Source of the DNA: S141-55 sp964422065
GTDB lineage: Bacteria; Hydrothermota; Hydrothermia; WGAB01
Reading direction: 5' to 3'
DNA length: 15,080 nucleotides
Assembly (NCBI GenBank): GCA_964422065.1
Contig: CAYQZW010000038.1
Location: 1 to 15,080 of the forward strand
Below the pieces are notes generated by a model. The model saw only the letters and a list, made by a program, of their open reading frames with translations. It was not told the DNA's origin and searched no databases. The position numbers and the translations under genes were made by a program. Shown here piece by piece: positions 7,319 through 14,714 of the stretch (position 1 is the stretch's first letter; every line of letters starts with the position of its first letter).

Positions 7319-7324
7319 TGGCTC

Positions 7325-7801
7325 ATGCTCATTTTCCTTCTTGTGACATCGATTGGGTCTGCAATTCCCTCCGTCTCCGTTGGTATCTCCGGGCTTGTTC
7401 CCATTCAAACCCAGAACCTCCTCTATGGGCACGGTATGAACCTCGCCGTTGACATGTGGACGTGGCACTCCTGGGTTGCCCTTAGGGCTGAAGCCCATCT
7501 CTTCTCTTACCGAGGTGCTTACGATTATCGGGTGCAGATGGCCACCCTCGGTCCGGCTTTTCGCATCTGGACGCCGATGGCTCAGGTTGACTTTGCTATG
7601 GCCTCGGCTTGGGTACAGAGACATCGGGGAGAGGGGAAAGAGTCGGGCCAACTTTTAGGTTACGGGCTGGGCCTAAGTTGGCAAGTCATACAGTGGACCA
7701 AACTAAACGGAGAGGTTGGAGCCCGTCTGTGGGTTTTCCCGGGCCGACAACAAGATTTCCGTGCGGTCTCGGTGGATTTGTCTGTCAAACCGAAGTTCTA
7801 A
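7325..7801 (+). CDS. Small outer-membrane beta-barrel-like protein
   Basis: The product has 158 residues from the ATG at 7325. A longer frame starting at 7211 would run through the tRNA-Leu gene and is spurious. The N-terminus MLIFLLVTSIGSAIPS looks like a short signal peptide. The rest alternates hydrophobic and polar residues in strand-like stretches (MNLAVDMWTWHSWVALRAEA, GLSWQVIQWTKLNGEVGARL), with many aromatic residues. It ends in SVKPKF, and a terminal Phe is the usual beta-signal for outer-membrane insertion. The length would fit about eight strands. I do not recognise a specific family. It is followed by alr after a single base, so it and alr form one message; why an OMP is coupled to alanine racemase is unclear. 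Confidence 0.7.
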   Translation: MLIFLLVTSIGSAIPSVSVGISGLVPIQTQNLLYGHGMNLAVDMWTWHSWVALRAEAHLFSYRGAYDYRVQMATLGPAFRIWTPMAQVDFAMASAWVQRHRGEGKESGQLLGYGLGLSWQVIQWTKLNGEVGARLWVFPGRQQDFRAVSVDLSVKPKF

Positions 7802-7802
7802 A

Positions 7803-8954
7803 ATGTTTGGACCGGCTACTCGGGTATGGGCAGAGGTCTCTCTGGAGGCCCTTCGAAAGAACTTCCGTTGGATCCAGAATCTGGTTGGGTCAGATGTCAA
7901 AATCGCCTCCGTCTTGAAGGCCAATGCTTATGGGCATGGCGCGGTAGTGATTGCCAAGGCGCTGGACCGTGAGGCGGCATTATTCGTCGTCGCAACGCTG
8001 GAAGAAGCGGTGGAACTGGATGAAGCAGGAGTCCAGACTCCGATTTTGATCATCGGCCCCCTATGGCATCCAGAAGAATGGGAAACTGCGGTGTCCCGAG
8101 GGTTCCGGATCTCGATCGGGCACTTGGAGCAACTCCAGGCTTTGGTGCAATGGCTCCCCCAATCCCCGAAGGAGGCGGTGGTCCACCTCCAGGTCGATAC
8201 GGGAATGAACCGAACCGGGATCCAGGTCGAGGAAATGGATGCTGCAGTTACCCTCCTCTCCTCTACCCCAAAGGTTCGATGGGAAGGTGTGTACTCGCAT
8301 TTTGTAGCTTCAGATCTGAACCCCACCCTAACTCGGGAACAGTTCGAACGATTCCAAGAGGTCCTCAAAGCCATCCCTAACCCCTCGCGTCTTCTCCGAC
8401 ACATGGTCAATTCTGCAGCATTGGTCACGTTTCGGGAAGGTTTTCTGGATATGGTCCGGCCGGGGATTTCACTTTACGGGTGGGCACCCCACCCTTCGTT
8501 ATCTGCGAAGTTTGCCTTACATCCCGTCATGCAGATCCGCGCCCGAGTCCTCCAGGTCAAAAAGGTCCAACCGGGTCGAGGGATCGGATACGGCCCTCTG
8601 TATCGGACCACTAAGGAGACGTGGGTGGCGACGCTGGGGATCGGGTATGCAGATGGTTTTCCTCGTTCTGCCACGAATCGGGCAGAAGTCTTAATCCGTG
8701 GGAAACGTCGGAGAGTCTTGGGCTCCGTGACCATGGACCTGGTGATGGTGGAGGTCGATCCCGATGTCCAGGTCGGAGACGTGGCGACCATTTTGGGGCG
8801 GGATGGCGACCAGTGGATCACGGTCCATGACCTGGCAACCTGGGCAGGAACGATCCCATACGAGATTTTGGTCCGTGTGGGGCCCCGGGTCCGACGGGTC
8901 TATTTAGAACCCGAGGAAAAATCGCGGGCCTTGACCTCCGCAAACGAGAGATAG
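7803..8954 (+). CDS. alr: Alanine racemase
   Basis: This PLP-dependent enzyme makes D-alanine for peptidoglycan. The product is 383 residues from the ATG at 7803; longer in-frame starts lie inside the upstream OMP gene. The PLP lysine is K39 in VLKANAYGHG. R137 in DTGMNRTGI, R219 in MVRPGISLYG, the catalytic tyrosine Y282 in GIGYADGFPR and M311-D312 complete the usual site. The N-terminal TIM barrel and C-terminal beta domain are both complete. The last ~15 residues (EPEEKSRALTSANER) extend beyond the usual family end and are encoded in the region overlapping the convergent lipoprotein gene. The start is 1 nt after the OMP stop without a good Shine-Dalgarno, so translational coupling is likely. 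Confidence 0.97.
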   Translation: MFGPATRVWAEVSLEALRKNFRWIQNLVGSDVKIASVLKANAYGHGAVVIAKALDREAALFVVATLEEAVELDEAGVQTPILIIGPLWHPEEWETAVSRGFRISIGHLEQLQALVQWLPQSPKEAVVHLQVDTGMNRTGIQVEEMDAAVTLLSSTPKVRWEGVYSHFVASDLNPTLTREQFERFQEVLKAIPNPSRLLRHMVNSAALVTFREGFLDMVRPGISLYGWAPHPSLSAKFALHPVMQIRARVLQVKKVQPGRGIGYGPLYRTTKETWVATLGIGYADGFPRSATNRAEVLIRGKRRRVLGSVTMDLVMVEVDPDVQVGDVATILGRDGDQWITVHDLATWAGTIPYEILVRVGPRVRRVYLEPEEKSRALTSANER

Positions 8955-9529
8955 CCCGAGTCGGCTTGATCCTCCCATTGAACAATGGTCCATAGGCTCG
9001 AAGACCCCCGTTCCAGAGTAAAAATGGAAGTTCCTTTTGCGTGGGCTTCGCCAGGAGTTTCCAAGAGATAGACCTGCAGGTCATACGTGGCTTCAATCCG
9101 GACTTGTTCCAAGGTGGAGTCCACAACATTGAAGGTCAGGTTGAGGATAATGGGGGAAGGGAAGTGCCCGAGATCTAAACTCTGGAACAGTTGGCTTACC
9201 CGTGTAGATTCCGCTTCAAAGTCCCAGTTTTGGTAGAGGTCGCCAGAGGGGCCATGGACCAGCCGTTCCTCGGGCAAAAAAACGAACCGGTCCCGGTCAA
9301 AACACCGGAGATACAGGGACAAGTTAAAGTTGTTGACGGCGTTTTGGAAGTTGGTCATGACCTTGGCCGGAGTGTCGGGGAAGAGCCACTCCCCTCCTCC
9401 GGGTGCAGGAGGTTCGGGTTCCCGAAGCCTGAAGAGATCACAGCCTTGGAGGGACAATGCAATTCCTACACTCACCAGCGAGGTGAGGATCCATTTGTGC
9501 TGCGAGGAATACCAGCGTGAGCTCTTCAT
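8900..9529 (-). CDS. NTF2-like lipoprotein
   Basis: The product has 209 residues from the ATG at 9529. A TTG start at 9538 is also in frame, but it overlaps the -10 box, so the ATG is preferred. A lipoprotein signal peptide (WILTSLVSVGIALSLQGC) ends at the candidate lipidated cysteine C30. A Pro/Gly linker (EPEPPAPGGGEW) follows. The remainder resembles NTF2/SnoaL-like lipoproteins common in candidate phyla: TPAKVMTNFQNAVNNFNLSLYLRCFD, a strand-rich middle, and a C-terminal LWTIVQWEDQADSG. No catalytic residues can be assigned; the fold usually forms a ligand pocket. It converges on alr with 55 nt of coding overlap and shares a divergent intergenic region with murA. Confidence 0.8.
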   Translation of the reverse strand: MKSSRWYSSQHKWILTSLVSVGIALSLQGCDLFRLREPEPPAPGGGEWLFPDTPAKVMTNFQNAVNNFNLSLYLRCFDRDRFVFLPEERLVHGPSGDLYQNWDFEAESTRVSQLFQSLDLGHFPSPIILNLTFNVVDSTLEQVRIEATYDLQVYLLETPGEAHAKGTSIFTLERGSSSLWTIVQWEDQADSGYLSFAEVKARDFSSGSK

Positions 9530-9537
9530 CTCGCGCA

Positions 9538-9566
9538 ATTCTAACCCTCTACCCGAGAGGTGTCAA
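9538..9566 (-). promoter_or_regulatory. Strong sigma70-type promoter of the NTF2-like lipoprotein gene
   Basis: A perfect TTGACA (9566-9561), a 17-nt spacer and TAGAAT (9543-9538) form the best promoter in the window. The start site is expected near 9531, so the leader before the ATG at 9529 would be only about 2 nt. Confidence 0.8.
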
Positions 9567-9631
9567 TTGGCGACGAATGGTGGGAGCCTGGGAGAGGCTT
9601 ACAGTGGGGCAACGGTTTAGAAGGAGCGCCG

Positions 9632-9637
9632 TATAAT
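9632..9637 (+). promoter_or_regulatory. -10 box of murA, predicted leaderless
   Basis: A consensus TATAAT is followed by seven bases and the murA ATG at 9645. The predicted start site is on, or one base before, the start codon. No recognisable -35 is at the right distance. Confidence 0.6.
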
Positions 9638-9644
9638 CTTCGGT

Positions 9645-10907
9645 ATGGATCGGTTTGTGATTGAGGGTGGTGTGGCGTTAGAGGGCGAGGTCCGGGTCTC
9701 CGGCGCCAAAAACGCGGTCCTCCCCCTCCTCGCAGTATCTCTTCTCTTCCGAGAACCCATTCGTCTGACACAGGTCCCACGGGTTCGGGACACGTTTACG
9801 ATGATCGAGTTGCTCCGGCTTCTGGGGGGTGAAGTGAAGTGGGAGGACGAACACACCCTTCAGATTCGGGTAGAACATCTGCGTTCCGTCCGTGCGCCTT
9901 ACGACATCGTGCGGAAGATGCGGGCTTCCATTTATGTCCTGGGCCCCCTTTTGGTCCGGGAGGGCCATGCAGAGGTCTCGTTACCTGGAGGGTGTGCGTT
10001 TGGGCCGAGACCCGTCAATTTCCACATTGAGGGACTCAAACGGTTGGGAGCGGAGGTCGACCTCGAGGAGGGGTACATCATCGCGCATCACAAAGGTCTT
10101 CATGGGGCCGAGATCGCCTTTGACCGAACATCGGTGGGCGCCACAGCCCATCTGATGATGGTCGCCAGTACCATCCCCGAGGAAACCATCCTCTATAACG
10201 CCGCAAAAGAACCCGAAGTCCAGGCTTTGGGACGGTTTCTGCAGGCAGCAGGTGCCCGGATCGAGGGGTTGGGTACGGATACCCTCCGGATTCAGGGGAC
10301 CCCAGATCTGGTTCCCCCTCCAGAATTCCAGGTCATCCCGGACCGAATCGAGGCGGGGACCTTTGCGGTGGCTGCGGCGATCACCGGCGGCCGGATCCGA
10401 ATTCTGGGGGTCAGTTCTGACCTCTTGCCTTCGGTTTTGCCGAAATTGGAAGCGACAGGAGCACGAGTCACTCTCGGCCCGTCCTGGATTGAAGTGGCGG
10501 GCACCTCAAAGCGTCCCCGTCCTGTGGACATTGAAACCGCCCCGTTCCCCGGCTTTCCTACGGATATGCAAGCCCAGTTCATGGCGTTGATGACCCTTGC
10601 AGAGGGTTCTTCGGTGATCCGTGAAGGCATCTACCCGGACCGGTTCAAACATGCCTTCGAGTTGATGCGGATGGGCGCGGATATCCGGGTGGAAGGGGAT
10701 ACGGCCTTGGTCCGTGGGGTCCCTGAACTGAAGGGTGCGCCGGTCATGGCTTCGGACCTCCGAGCCTCTGCGGCGTTGGTCCTGGCAGGCCTGGTGGCAA
10801 AGGGGCGAACCGAGATCCACAGAATCTATCATTTAGACCGGGGCTATGAGGATTTTGAGAAGAAACTTGCGGCCCTGGGAGCCAAAATCCAGCGCGTCTC
10901 CGATTGA
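9645..10907 (+). CDS. murA: MurA, UDP-N-acetylglucosamine 1-carboxyvinyltransferase
   Basis: MurA transfers enolpyruvate from PEP to UDP-GlcNAc, the first committed step of peptidoglycan synthesis in the cytoplasm. The 420-residue protein matches the family length. K22 and N23 lie in SGAKNAVLPLL. C117 in PGGCAFGPRPVNFHI is the catalytic cysteine attacked by fosfomycin, and its presence predicts the usual sensitivity at target level. D307 in FPTDMQAQFMAL is the general base, and the DLRASAALVLAGL (371-383) and YHLDRGYE (395-402) motifs are intact. It stands alone on the plus strand, divergent from a lipoprotein gene, and is followed by a convergent tRNA. The start is supported by the adjacent TATAAT box. 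Confidence 0.98.
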   Translation: MDRFVIEGGVALEGEVRVSGAKNAVLPLLAVSLLFREPIRLTQVPRVRDTFTMIELLRLLGGEVKWEDEHTLQIRVEHLRSVRAPYDIVRKMRASIYVLGPLLVREGHAEVSLPGGCAFGPRPVNFHIEGLKRLGAEVDLEEGYIIAHHKGLHGAEIAFDRTSVGATAHLMMVASTIPEETILYNAAKEPEVQALGRFLQAAGARIEGLGTDTLRIQGTPDLVPPPEFQVIPDRIEAGTFAVAAAITGGRIRILGVSSDLLPSVLPKLEATGARVTLGPSWIEVAGTSKRPRPVDIETAPFPGFPTDMQAQFMALMTLAEGSSVIREGIYPDRFKHAFELMRMGADIRVEGDTALVRGVPELKGAPVMASDLRASAALVLAGLVAKGRTEIHRIYHLDRGYEDFEKKLAALGAKIQRVSD

Positions 10908-10920
10908 GAGAAGGGGCAAT

Positions 10921-10927
10921 AAAAAAA
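10921..10927 (-). terminator. T-run immediately after the CAU tRNA
   Basis: Seven T residues directly follow the discriminator base on the minus strand. With the GC-rich acceptor and T-arm structure upstream, this could end tRNA transcription. There is no separate hairpin, so this is tentative. Confidence 0.4.
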
Positions 10928-11002
10928 TGCCGGCGGAGGGACTCGAACCCCCGACACGCGGATTATGATTCCGCTGCTCTAAACCAACTGAGCTACGCCG
11001 GC
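10928..11002 (-). tRNA. tRNA with CAU anticodon (elongator Met or Ile2)
   Basis: This is a 75-nt class I tRNA. The acceptor stem is GCCGGCG/CGCCGGC with discriminator A. The D arm is GCTC-AGTTGGTTTA-GAGC. The anticodon arm is GCGGA-ATCATAA-TCCGC with anticodon CAT, and the T arm is GGGGG-TTCGAGT-CCCTC with one G-T pair. No 3' CCA is encoded. It is not the initiator, because 1-72 is a G-C pair and the anticodon stem lacks the three G-C pairs typical of initiators. Elongator Met and lysidine-modified Ile2 cannot be separated with certainty by eye. Confidence 0.96.
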
Positions 11003-11014
11003 AGGACGTCGAAA

Positions 11015-11043
11015 ATTTTAAGGATCACCCTAAAAGAGGTCAA
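11015..11043 (-). promoter_or_regulatory. Promoter of the CAU tRNA
   Basis: TTGACC (11043-11038), exactly 17 nt and TAAAAT (11020-11015) predict a start near 11008, about 6 nt before the mature tRNA. The promoter fills the gap between the endonuclease IV stop and the tRNA. Confidence 0.75.
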
Positions 11044-11064
11044 CCCAAGCCTTCGTCCAGAGTT

Positions 11065-11898
11065 TTAAAGGGTTTCCCAGACCTGCTTCAAGAGGGCGGT
11101 GTCTTCTTCCAAGTTCGGGCTCTCGCAGATAATCACACCGGAGACCCCTTCGTCGCGGAACGCCCGTAGGAGGTCACGATACTGGAAATCGGATTCTTCA
11201 AGGATCAGGTGTTTCCGCTCACCCTTAGGGCCGTAGTCAATCCCGGAGACGTGGAAATGGACATCCTTCAGGGCCTGGGGCCCCAGTTCCTGTTTGACGT
11301 ACCGCAAGATCTGGACAAACTCCTCATAGGAATTCAGTTTGCCACCGCTTCGGGCATGGAGGTGTGCGAAATCGATCAGAGGGAGAACCCCAGGGATTTC
11401 TTTGGATAGCCGAACCACCTCCTCTAAGGATCCAAATTGGGAGGGTTTCCCCATGGTCTCCGGTCGGATATCGATTTCAATGCCCTCGGACTTCAGAGTG
11501 TCGATCACTTGCTCCAGCGCTTCTTTCACGCGTTGATACACAATCTCGGGATCTGTCTTCTGATAAAACGCCGGATGGAAACATACGCTGGTGGCCCCAG
11601 CAATATAGCCGATCCGTGCTGCATTCAGGATATGCTGGATTGAGTTCCTGTATTTGACCGGGTCCTGGGAGTTCAAATTGATCCAATACGGAGCATGAAC
11701 GGTCAACTTGACCCCTTCGTTTTCTGCGACTTTCCGGACCTCTTTTGCTTTGGCCTCGGACATCCGGACGCCTTGGACAAACTCAATCTCCATCGCGTCC
11801 AGGCCCAGGCGCCGAACGGTCTTGATCCCTTCTACCGTATCCCGCTTCTTGGTTTGGATAGGGATGCCTGCAGGTCCGAAATACAGAGGTTGTTTCAT
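11065..11898 (-). CDS. nfo: Endonuclease IV-like AP endonuclease (archaeal/thermophile type)
   Basis: This is a 277-residue TIM-barrel protein of the endonuclease IV family, which cuts DNA 5' of abasic sites using a metal cluster. Likely metal ligands are H68 (VHAPYWINL), H108 (CFHPAFY), E147 (RPETMG), D176 and H179 (IDFAHLHAR), H214 or H216 (VHFHVSG), H230 and E259 (ICESPNLEEDT). The DxH ligand pair of the E. coli enzyme is not seen; instead there is GERKHLILEES, as in archaeal-type members. That makes a related sugar-isomerase-like TIM barrel a minor alternative. The gene begins 18 nt after the mfd stop, so two DNA-repair genes are adjacent, but it also has its own TAAAAT box. Its 3' end is followed by the promoter of a tRNA. 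Confidence 0.85.
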   Translation of the reverse strand: MKQPLYFGPAGIPIQTKKRDTVEGIKTVRRLGLDAMEIEFVQGVRMSEAKAKEVRKVAENEGVKLTVHAPYWINLNSQDPVKYRNSIQHILNAARIGYIAGATSVCFHPAFYQKTDPEIVYQRVKEALEQVIDTLKSEGIEIDIRPETMGKPSQFGSLEEVVRLSKEIPGVLPLIDFAHLHARSGGKLNSYEEFVQILRYVKQELGPQALKDVHFHVSGIDYGPKGERKHLILEESDFQYRDLLRAFRDEGVSGVIICESPNLEEDTALLKQVWETL

Positions 11899-11904
11899 GC
11901 CTTT

Positions 11905-11910
11905 ATTTTA
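11905..11910 (-). promoter_or_regulatory. -10 box of the endonuclease IV gene, predicted leaderless
   Basis: TAAAAT lies in the 17-nt gap after the mfd stop, six bases before the ATG at 11898, which places the start site on the start codon. There is no -35 at 17 nt; TTGATC at 11939-11934 is 23 nt away. The AAAGG just before the ATG could instead act as a weak Shine-Dalgarno in a readthrough message. Confidence 0.45.
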
Positions 11911-11915
11911 ACGGG

Positions 11916-14714
11916 TCAGTGGCCCGCCGTGGGGATCAAGGAAGCCGGTGTCGGATGAGGGGGAAGAACCAACGACTTCCGGAAGCGTTCGGGTTTTCCT
12001 TCTGCGCGGTATGCTTCCACGAGATCATGCTCTACAACAACACGCTGATACCCACGTTCCAAAGCCCAGAGGCGGATCCTGTGGAGATCGTAAAGGTTCA
12101 AAACCTCCTGAGGTGGCTTCCCAAACCGATCCCACAGGTCTTCCAGAACCTCATCCAGTTCTTCTGGTCTTGCGGCGGTAGCGAACCTCCGGTAGTAGGC
12201 AATCCGAACCCAGGGTTCTTCAATGTAATGTTCTGGCAACAGAGCCGTGATTTTGGAAACCACTTCTACCTGTTCATCTCGGATCTGTTCTCCGGAGAGG
12301 GTGCGGACTGCGCGATCTAAGAGGTAATAAAAGAGTTCGTAGCCGACCTTTCGGGCGTGTCCGTGCTGTTCGACACCAAGAAGGTTCCCGGCGCCTCGGA
12401 TCTCAAGATCTGCCATCGCGATCCGAAGGCCTGCCCCGAGATGGCGGTACATCTTGAGGGCCCGGAGACGTTGGAGCGCTTTCCCCCGGACCGTTTTGGG
12501 TACGAAAAAATACGCAAAGGCTTGGACCGTGGAGCGGCCGACCCGACCCCGGAGTTGATGCAACTCAGCCAAGCCAAAAAGATGTGCGTTTTCCACGATG
12601 ATGGTATTCGCGCGAGGAAAATCTAAGCCACTCTCAATGATGGAGGTGCTTAGGAGGACATCCAGTTCACCCCGATAAAACTTCAAAAAGACCTCTTCGA
12701 GTTCTCGTTCGCGCATCTGGCCATGGGCGATCCCGATCCGAAGGTCAGGAATCAGCCGCAAGAGCCGGTCCCGAACCCTTAGCAATGATGCGATCCGGTT
12801 ATGCAGATAAAAGACCTGCCCTCCTCTGGCAATCTCAAACTCGATGACGCGTTTCACCACCTGGGGGTCGTATCTCCGGACGATGGTTTCTACCGGTTGC
12901 CTTCCGATGGGTGGGGTTTCGATGGTCGAGAGACTGTAGAGTTTGCCCAGGGCGGCGTACAGGGTGCGTGGAATCGGGGTTGCGGTCATCCTGAGGGTGT
13001 CAATCCCGGCATAACGGCTCCGGATCTTCTCCTTCTGGAGGACCCCGAACCGATGCTCCTCGTCAATGATCAACAAGCCCGGATCTTTGAAGGTCACATC
13101 ATCTTGTAAGAGCCGGTGTGTACCGATCACGATGTCTACGGTGCCCTCTTTGAGGCCTTTCAGGATCTCCTTGACTCGGCGGGGAGGAACCAGTCGGGAG
13201 AGCATTTCCACGCGGATTGGGAACGGTTCTAAGCGGCGTCGGAAGTTTTCGTAGTGTTGGAGGGCTAAGATGGTTGTGGGGACAAGGAAAATCACCTGTT
13301 TGCCGGCGGTGACAGCCTTGAAGGCCGCGCGGAGTGCGACCTCGGTCTTGCCGAAGCCAACGTCTCCGGCCACCAGCCGATCCATAACCTGGGGCGACTC
13401 CATATCTCGTTTCACCGCCTCAATTGCTGTTTTCTGATCCGGGGTCAACTCATAGGGAAACGATGCCTCTAAGTCCAGCATCCAGGCATCGTCGGGCGGG
13501 AAGGCGTACCCCCGTTGCAGTTGTCGGATCGCATACTGGTTCAGGATTTCCTGTGCCAGCCCCCAGGCTGCATTTTCTACGGCCTTGTACCGGCGGGCCC
13601 AGTGCCCGCTGGAAAGGGAAGAAAGGGTCGGACGGACTTTGCCGTGATGGACAAAACGGTGGATCTTGTGGAGATGGAGGACCGGAACCCGGATCTCGCC
13701 GTCCCGGTATCGAATGACCACGGCGTCATACGAGACGTCCTCCTTATGGACGGTCTCAAGCCCTACAAACTCTCCGATCCCGTACTCCCGATAGACCACC
13801 AGGTCGCCGGGTTGGAGAGCATTGAGGTCTTCCACGCGTTCGCCCGGGACCACCTCTTCTTCTGGTGATCGCCGAGTCCCTGTGACCTTGACTTCCTGAT
13901 CGGAGAAGACCGCGATGCGGTGCTGAGGAAGGCGGAATCCTTGAGAGAATGCCCCAATCTCCACCGGCACCCCTAACAACTCCTGATACGCCATCCGATG
14001 TCTTCGGTCCAAAGTAAAGAGCACAACCTGATAACCCGCATTGCGGAGCCGCTCAAGGTCTTGCTTTAGGAGATCCCAGCGACCGATATAAGGGGGGTTC
14101 GGTTCGACGGGACATTCAGGGACTTCACGGACCGGCGTCCAGTCCCATACTCCACGTGACTCCCCCAGGCCGGGAATCGGGACGCTTTCAAGGGCCTGAA
14201 TCGAGCGCTGTGTCAAAGGATCAAAGGACCGGAGGGAGAGGATTTCGTCATCAAAGAGTTCAATCCGGACCGGATGAGGCTTGCCGGGTAAGTAGAGGTC
14301 GAGGATGCCTCCCCGGATGGCGAACTCTCCGGGGGACTCCACGAAGGGGACCCGTTCAAAACCTGCTTGGCTCAGTCGTTCCGCGACTTCGAAGGGGTCC
14401 AGGACATCCCCAACACGGACCCGTCGGTAGTGGAGGTGTTGAAGACTCTTTCGAAACGGTTCTTCATCATCCGGCGTGAGGAGGTAGATTTGGGCAATGC
14501 CAAGGGGGTTCCCAGGTTCAAATCGAAGAGCGGATACGCCGAGGGATCGCAGGGTGTCCGCGACTTCCTCCAGAACCTCCCCGCTTTCATGAACAAAGAT
14601 CTGAGGGGTACCTGAAGATGCTGTACGAGCATCCAGAGCAAAGGCAATCAGAGAGGCAGGCCAGTCAGGGTCAATCGCGGGGAGTGCGGAGAGAATCTTT
14701 CTTAGGTTCTCCAT
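11916..14714 (-). CDS. mfd: Mfd, transcription-repair coupling factor (compact N-terminal region)
   Basis: Mfd removes stalled RNA polymerase and recruits UvrA. From the ATG at 14714 the product has 932 residues, about 200 shorter than typical Mfd (about 1150). A short D1a-like start is followed by the UvrB-like D2 module (SPGEFAIRGGILDLYLP at 127-143, IELFDDEI at 151-158, DPLTQRS at 165-171). A D3-like part and the polymerase-interacting domain (QPGDLVVYREYGIGEFVG at 301-318) come next. The RecG-like motor has Walker A GDVGFGKT at 450-457, DEEH at 551-554, TATPIPRT at 577-584 and QLRGRVGRS at 720-728. The C-terminal TRCF domain (LLPEHYIEEPW) is near 825-835. The missing residues lie mainly between D2 and D3. 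In-frame TTG (14750) and GTG (14720) starts also exist. It overlaps the HEAT gene by 44 nt. Confidence 0.95.
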   Translation of the reverse strand: MENLRKILSALPAIDPDWPASLIAFALDARTASSGTPQIFVHESGEVLEEVADTLRSLGVSALRFEPGNPLGIAQIYLLTPDDEEPFRKSLQHLHYRRVRVGDVLDPFEVAERLSQAGFERVPFVESPGEFAIRGGILDLYLPGKPHPVRIELFDDEILSLRSFDPLTQRSIQALESVPIPGLGESRGVWDWTPVREVPECPVEPNPPYIGRWDLLKQDLERLRNAGYQVVLFTLDRRHRMAYQELLGVPVEIGAFSQGFRLPQHRIAVFSDQEVKVTGTRRSPEEEVVPGERVEDLNALQPGDLVVYREYGIGEFVGLETVHKEDVSYDAVVIRYRDGEIRVPVLHLHKIHRFVHHGKVRPTLSSLSSGHWARRYKAVENAAWGLAQEILNQYAIRQLQRGYAFPPDDAWMLDLEASFPYELTPDQKTAIEAVKRDMESPQVMDRLVAGDVGFGKTEVALRAAFKAVTAGKQVIFLVPTTILALQHYENFRRRLEPFPIRVEMLSRLVPPRRVKEILKGLKEGTVDIVIGTHRLLQDDVTFKDPGLLIIDEEHRFGVLQKEKIRSRYAGIDTLRMTATPIPRTLYAALGKLYSLSTIETPPIGRQPVETIVRRYDPQVVKRVIEFEIARGGQVFYLHNRIASLLRVRDRLLRLIPDLRIGIAHGQMRERELEEVFLKFYRGELDVLLSTSIIESGLDFPRANTIIVENAHLFGLAELHQLRGRVGRSTVQAFAYFFVPKTVRGKALQRLRALKMYRHLGAGLRIAMADLEIRGAGNLLGVEQHGHARKVGYELFYYLLDRAVRTLSGEQIRDEQVEVVSKITALLPEHYIEEPWVRIAYYRRFATAARPEELDEVLEDLWDRFGKPPQEVLNLYDLHRIRLWALERGYQRVVVEHDLVEAYRAEGKPERFRKSLVLPPHPTPASLIPTAGH

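Noticed and set aside
7211..7324. N-terminal extension of the OMP frame starting MAELADAPDLGSGG
   Set aside because: It is the tRNA-Leu gene read as protein, a familiar annotation artefact. The TATAAT box and ATG at 7325 define the true start.
7716..7802. Upstream start for alr within the OMP gene
   Set aside because: The extension MEPVCGFSRADN... is out-of-frame OMP sequence. The family N-terminus begins near the ATG at 7803.
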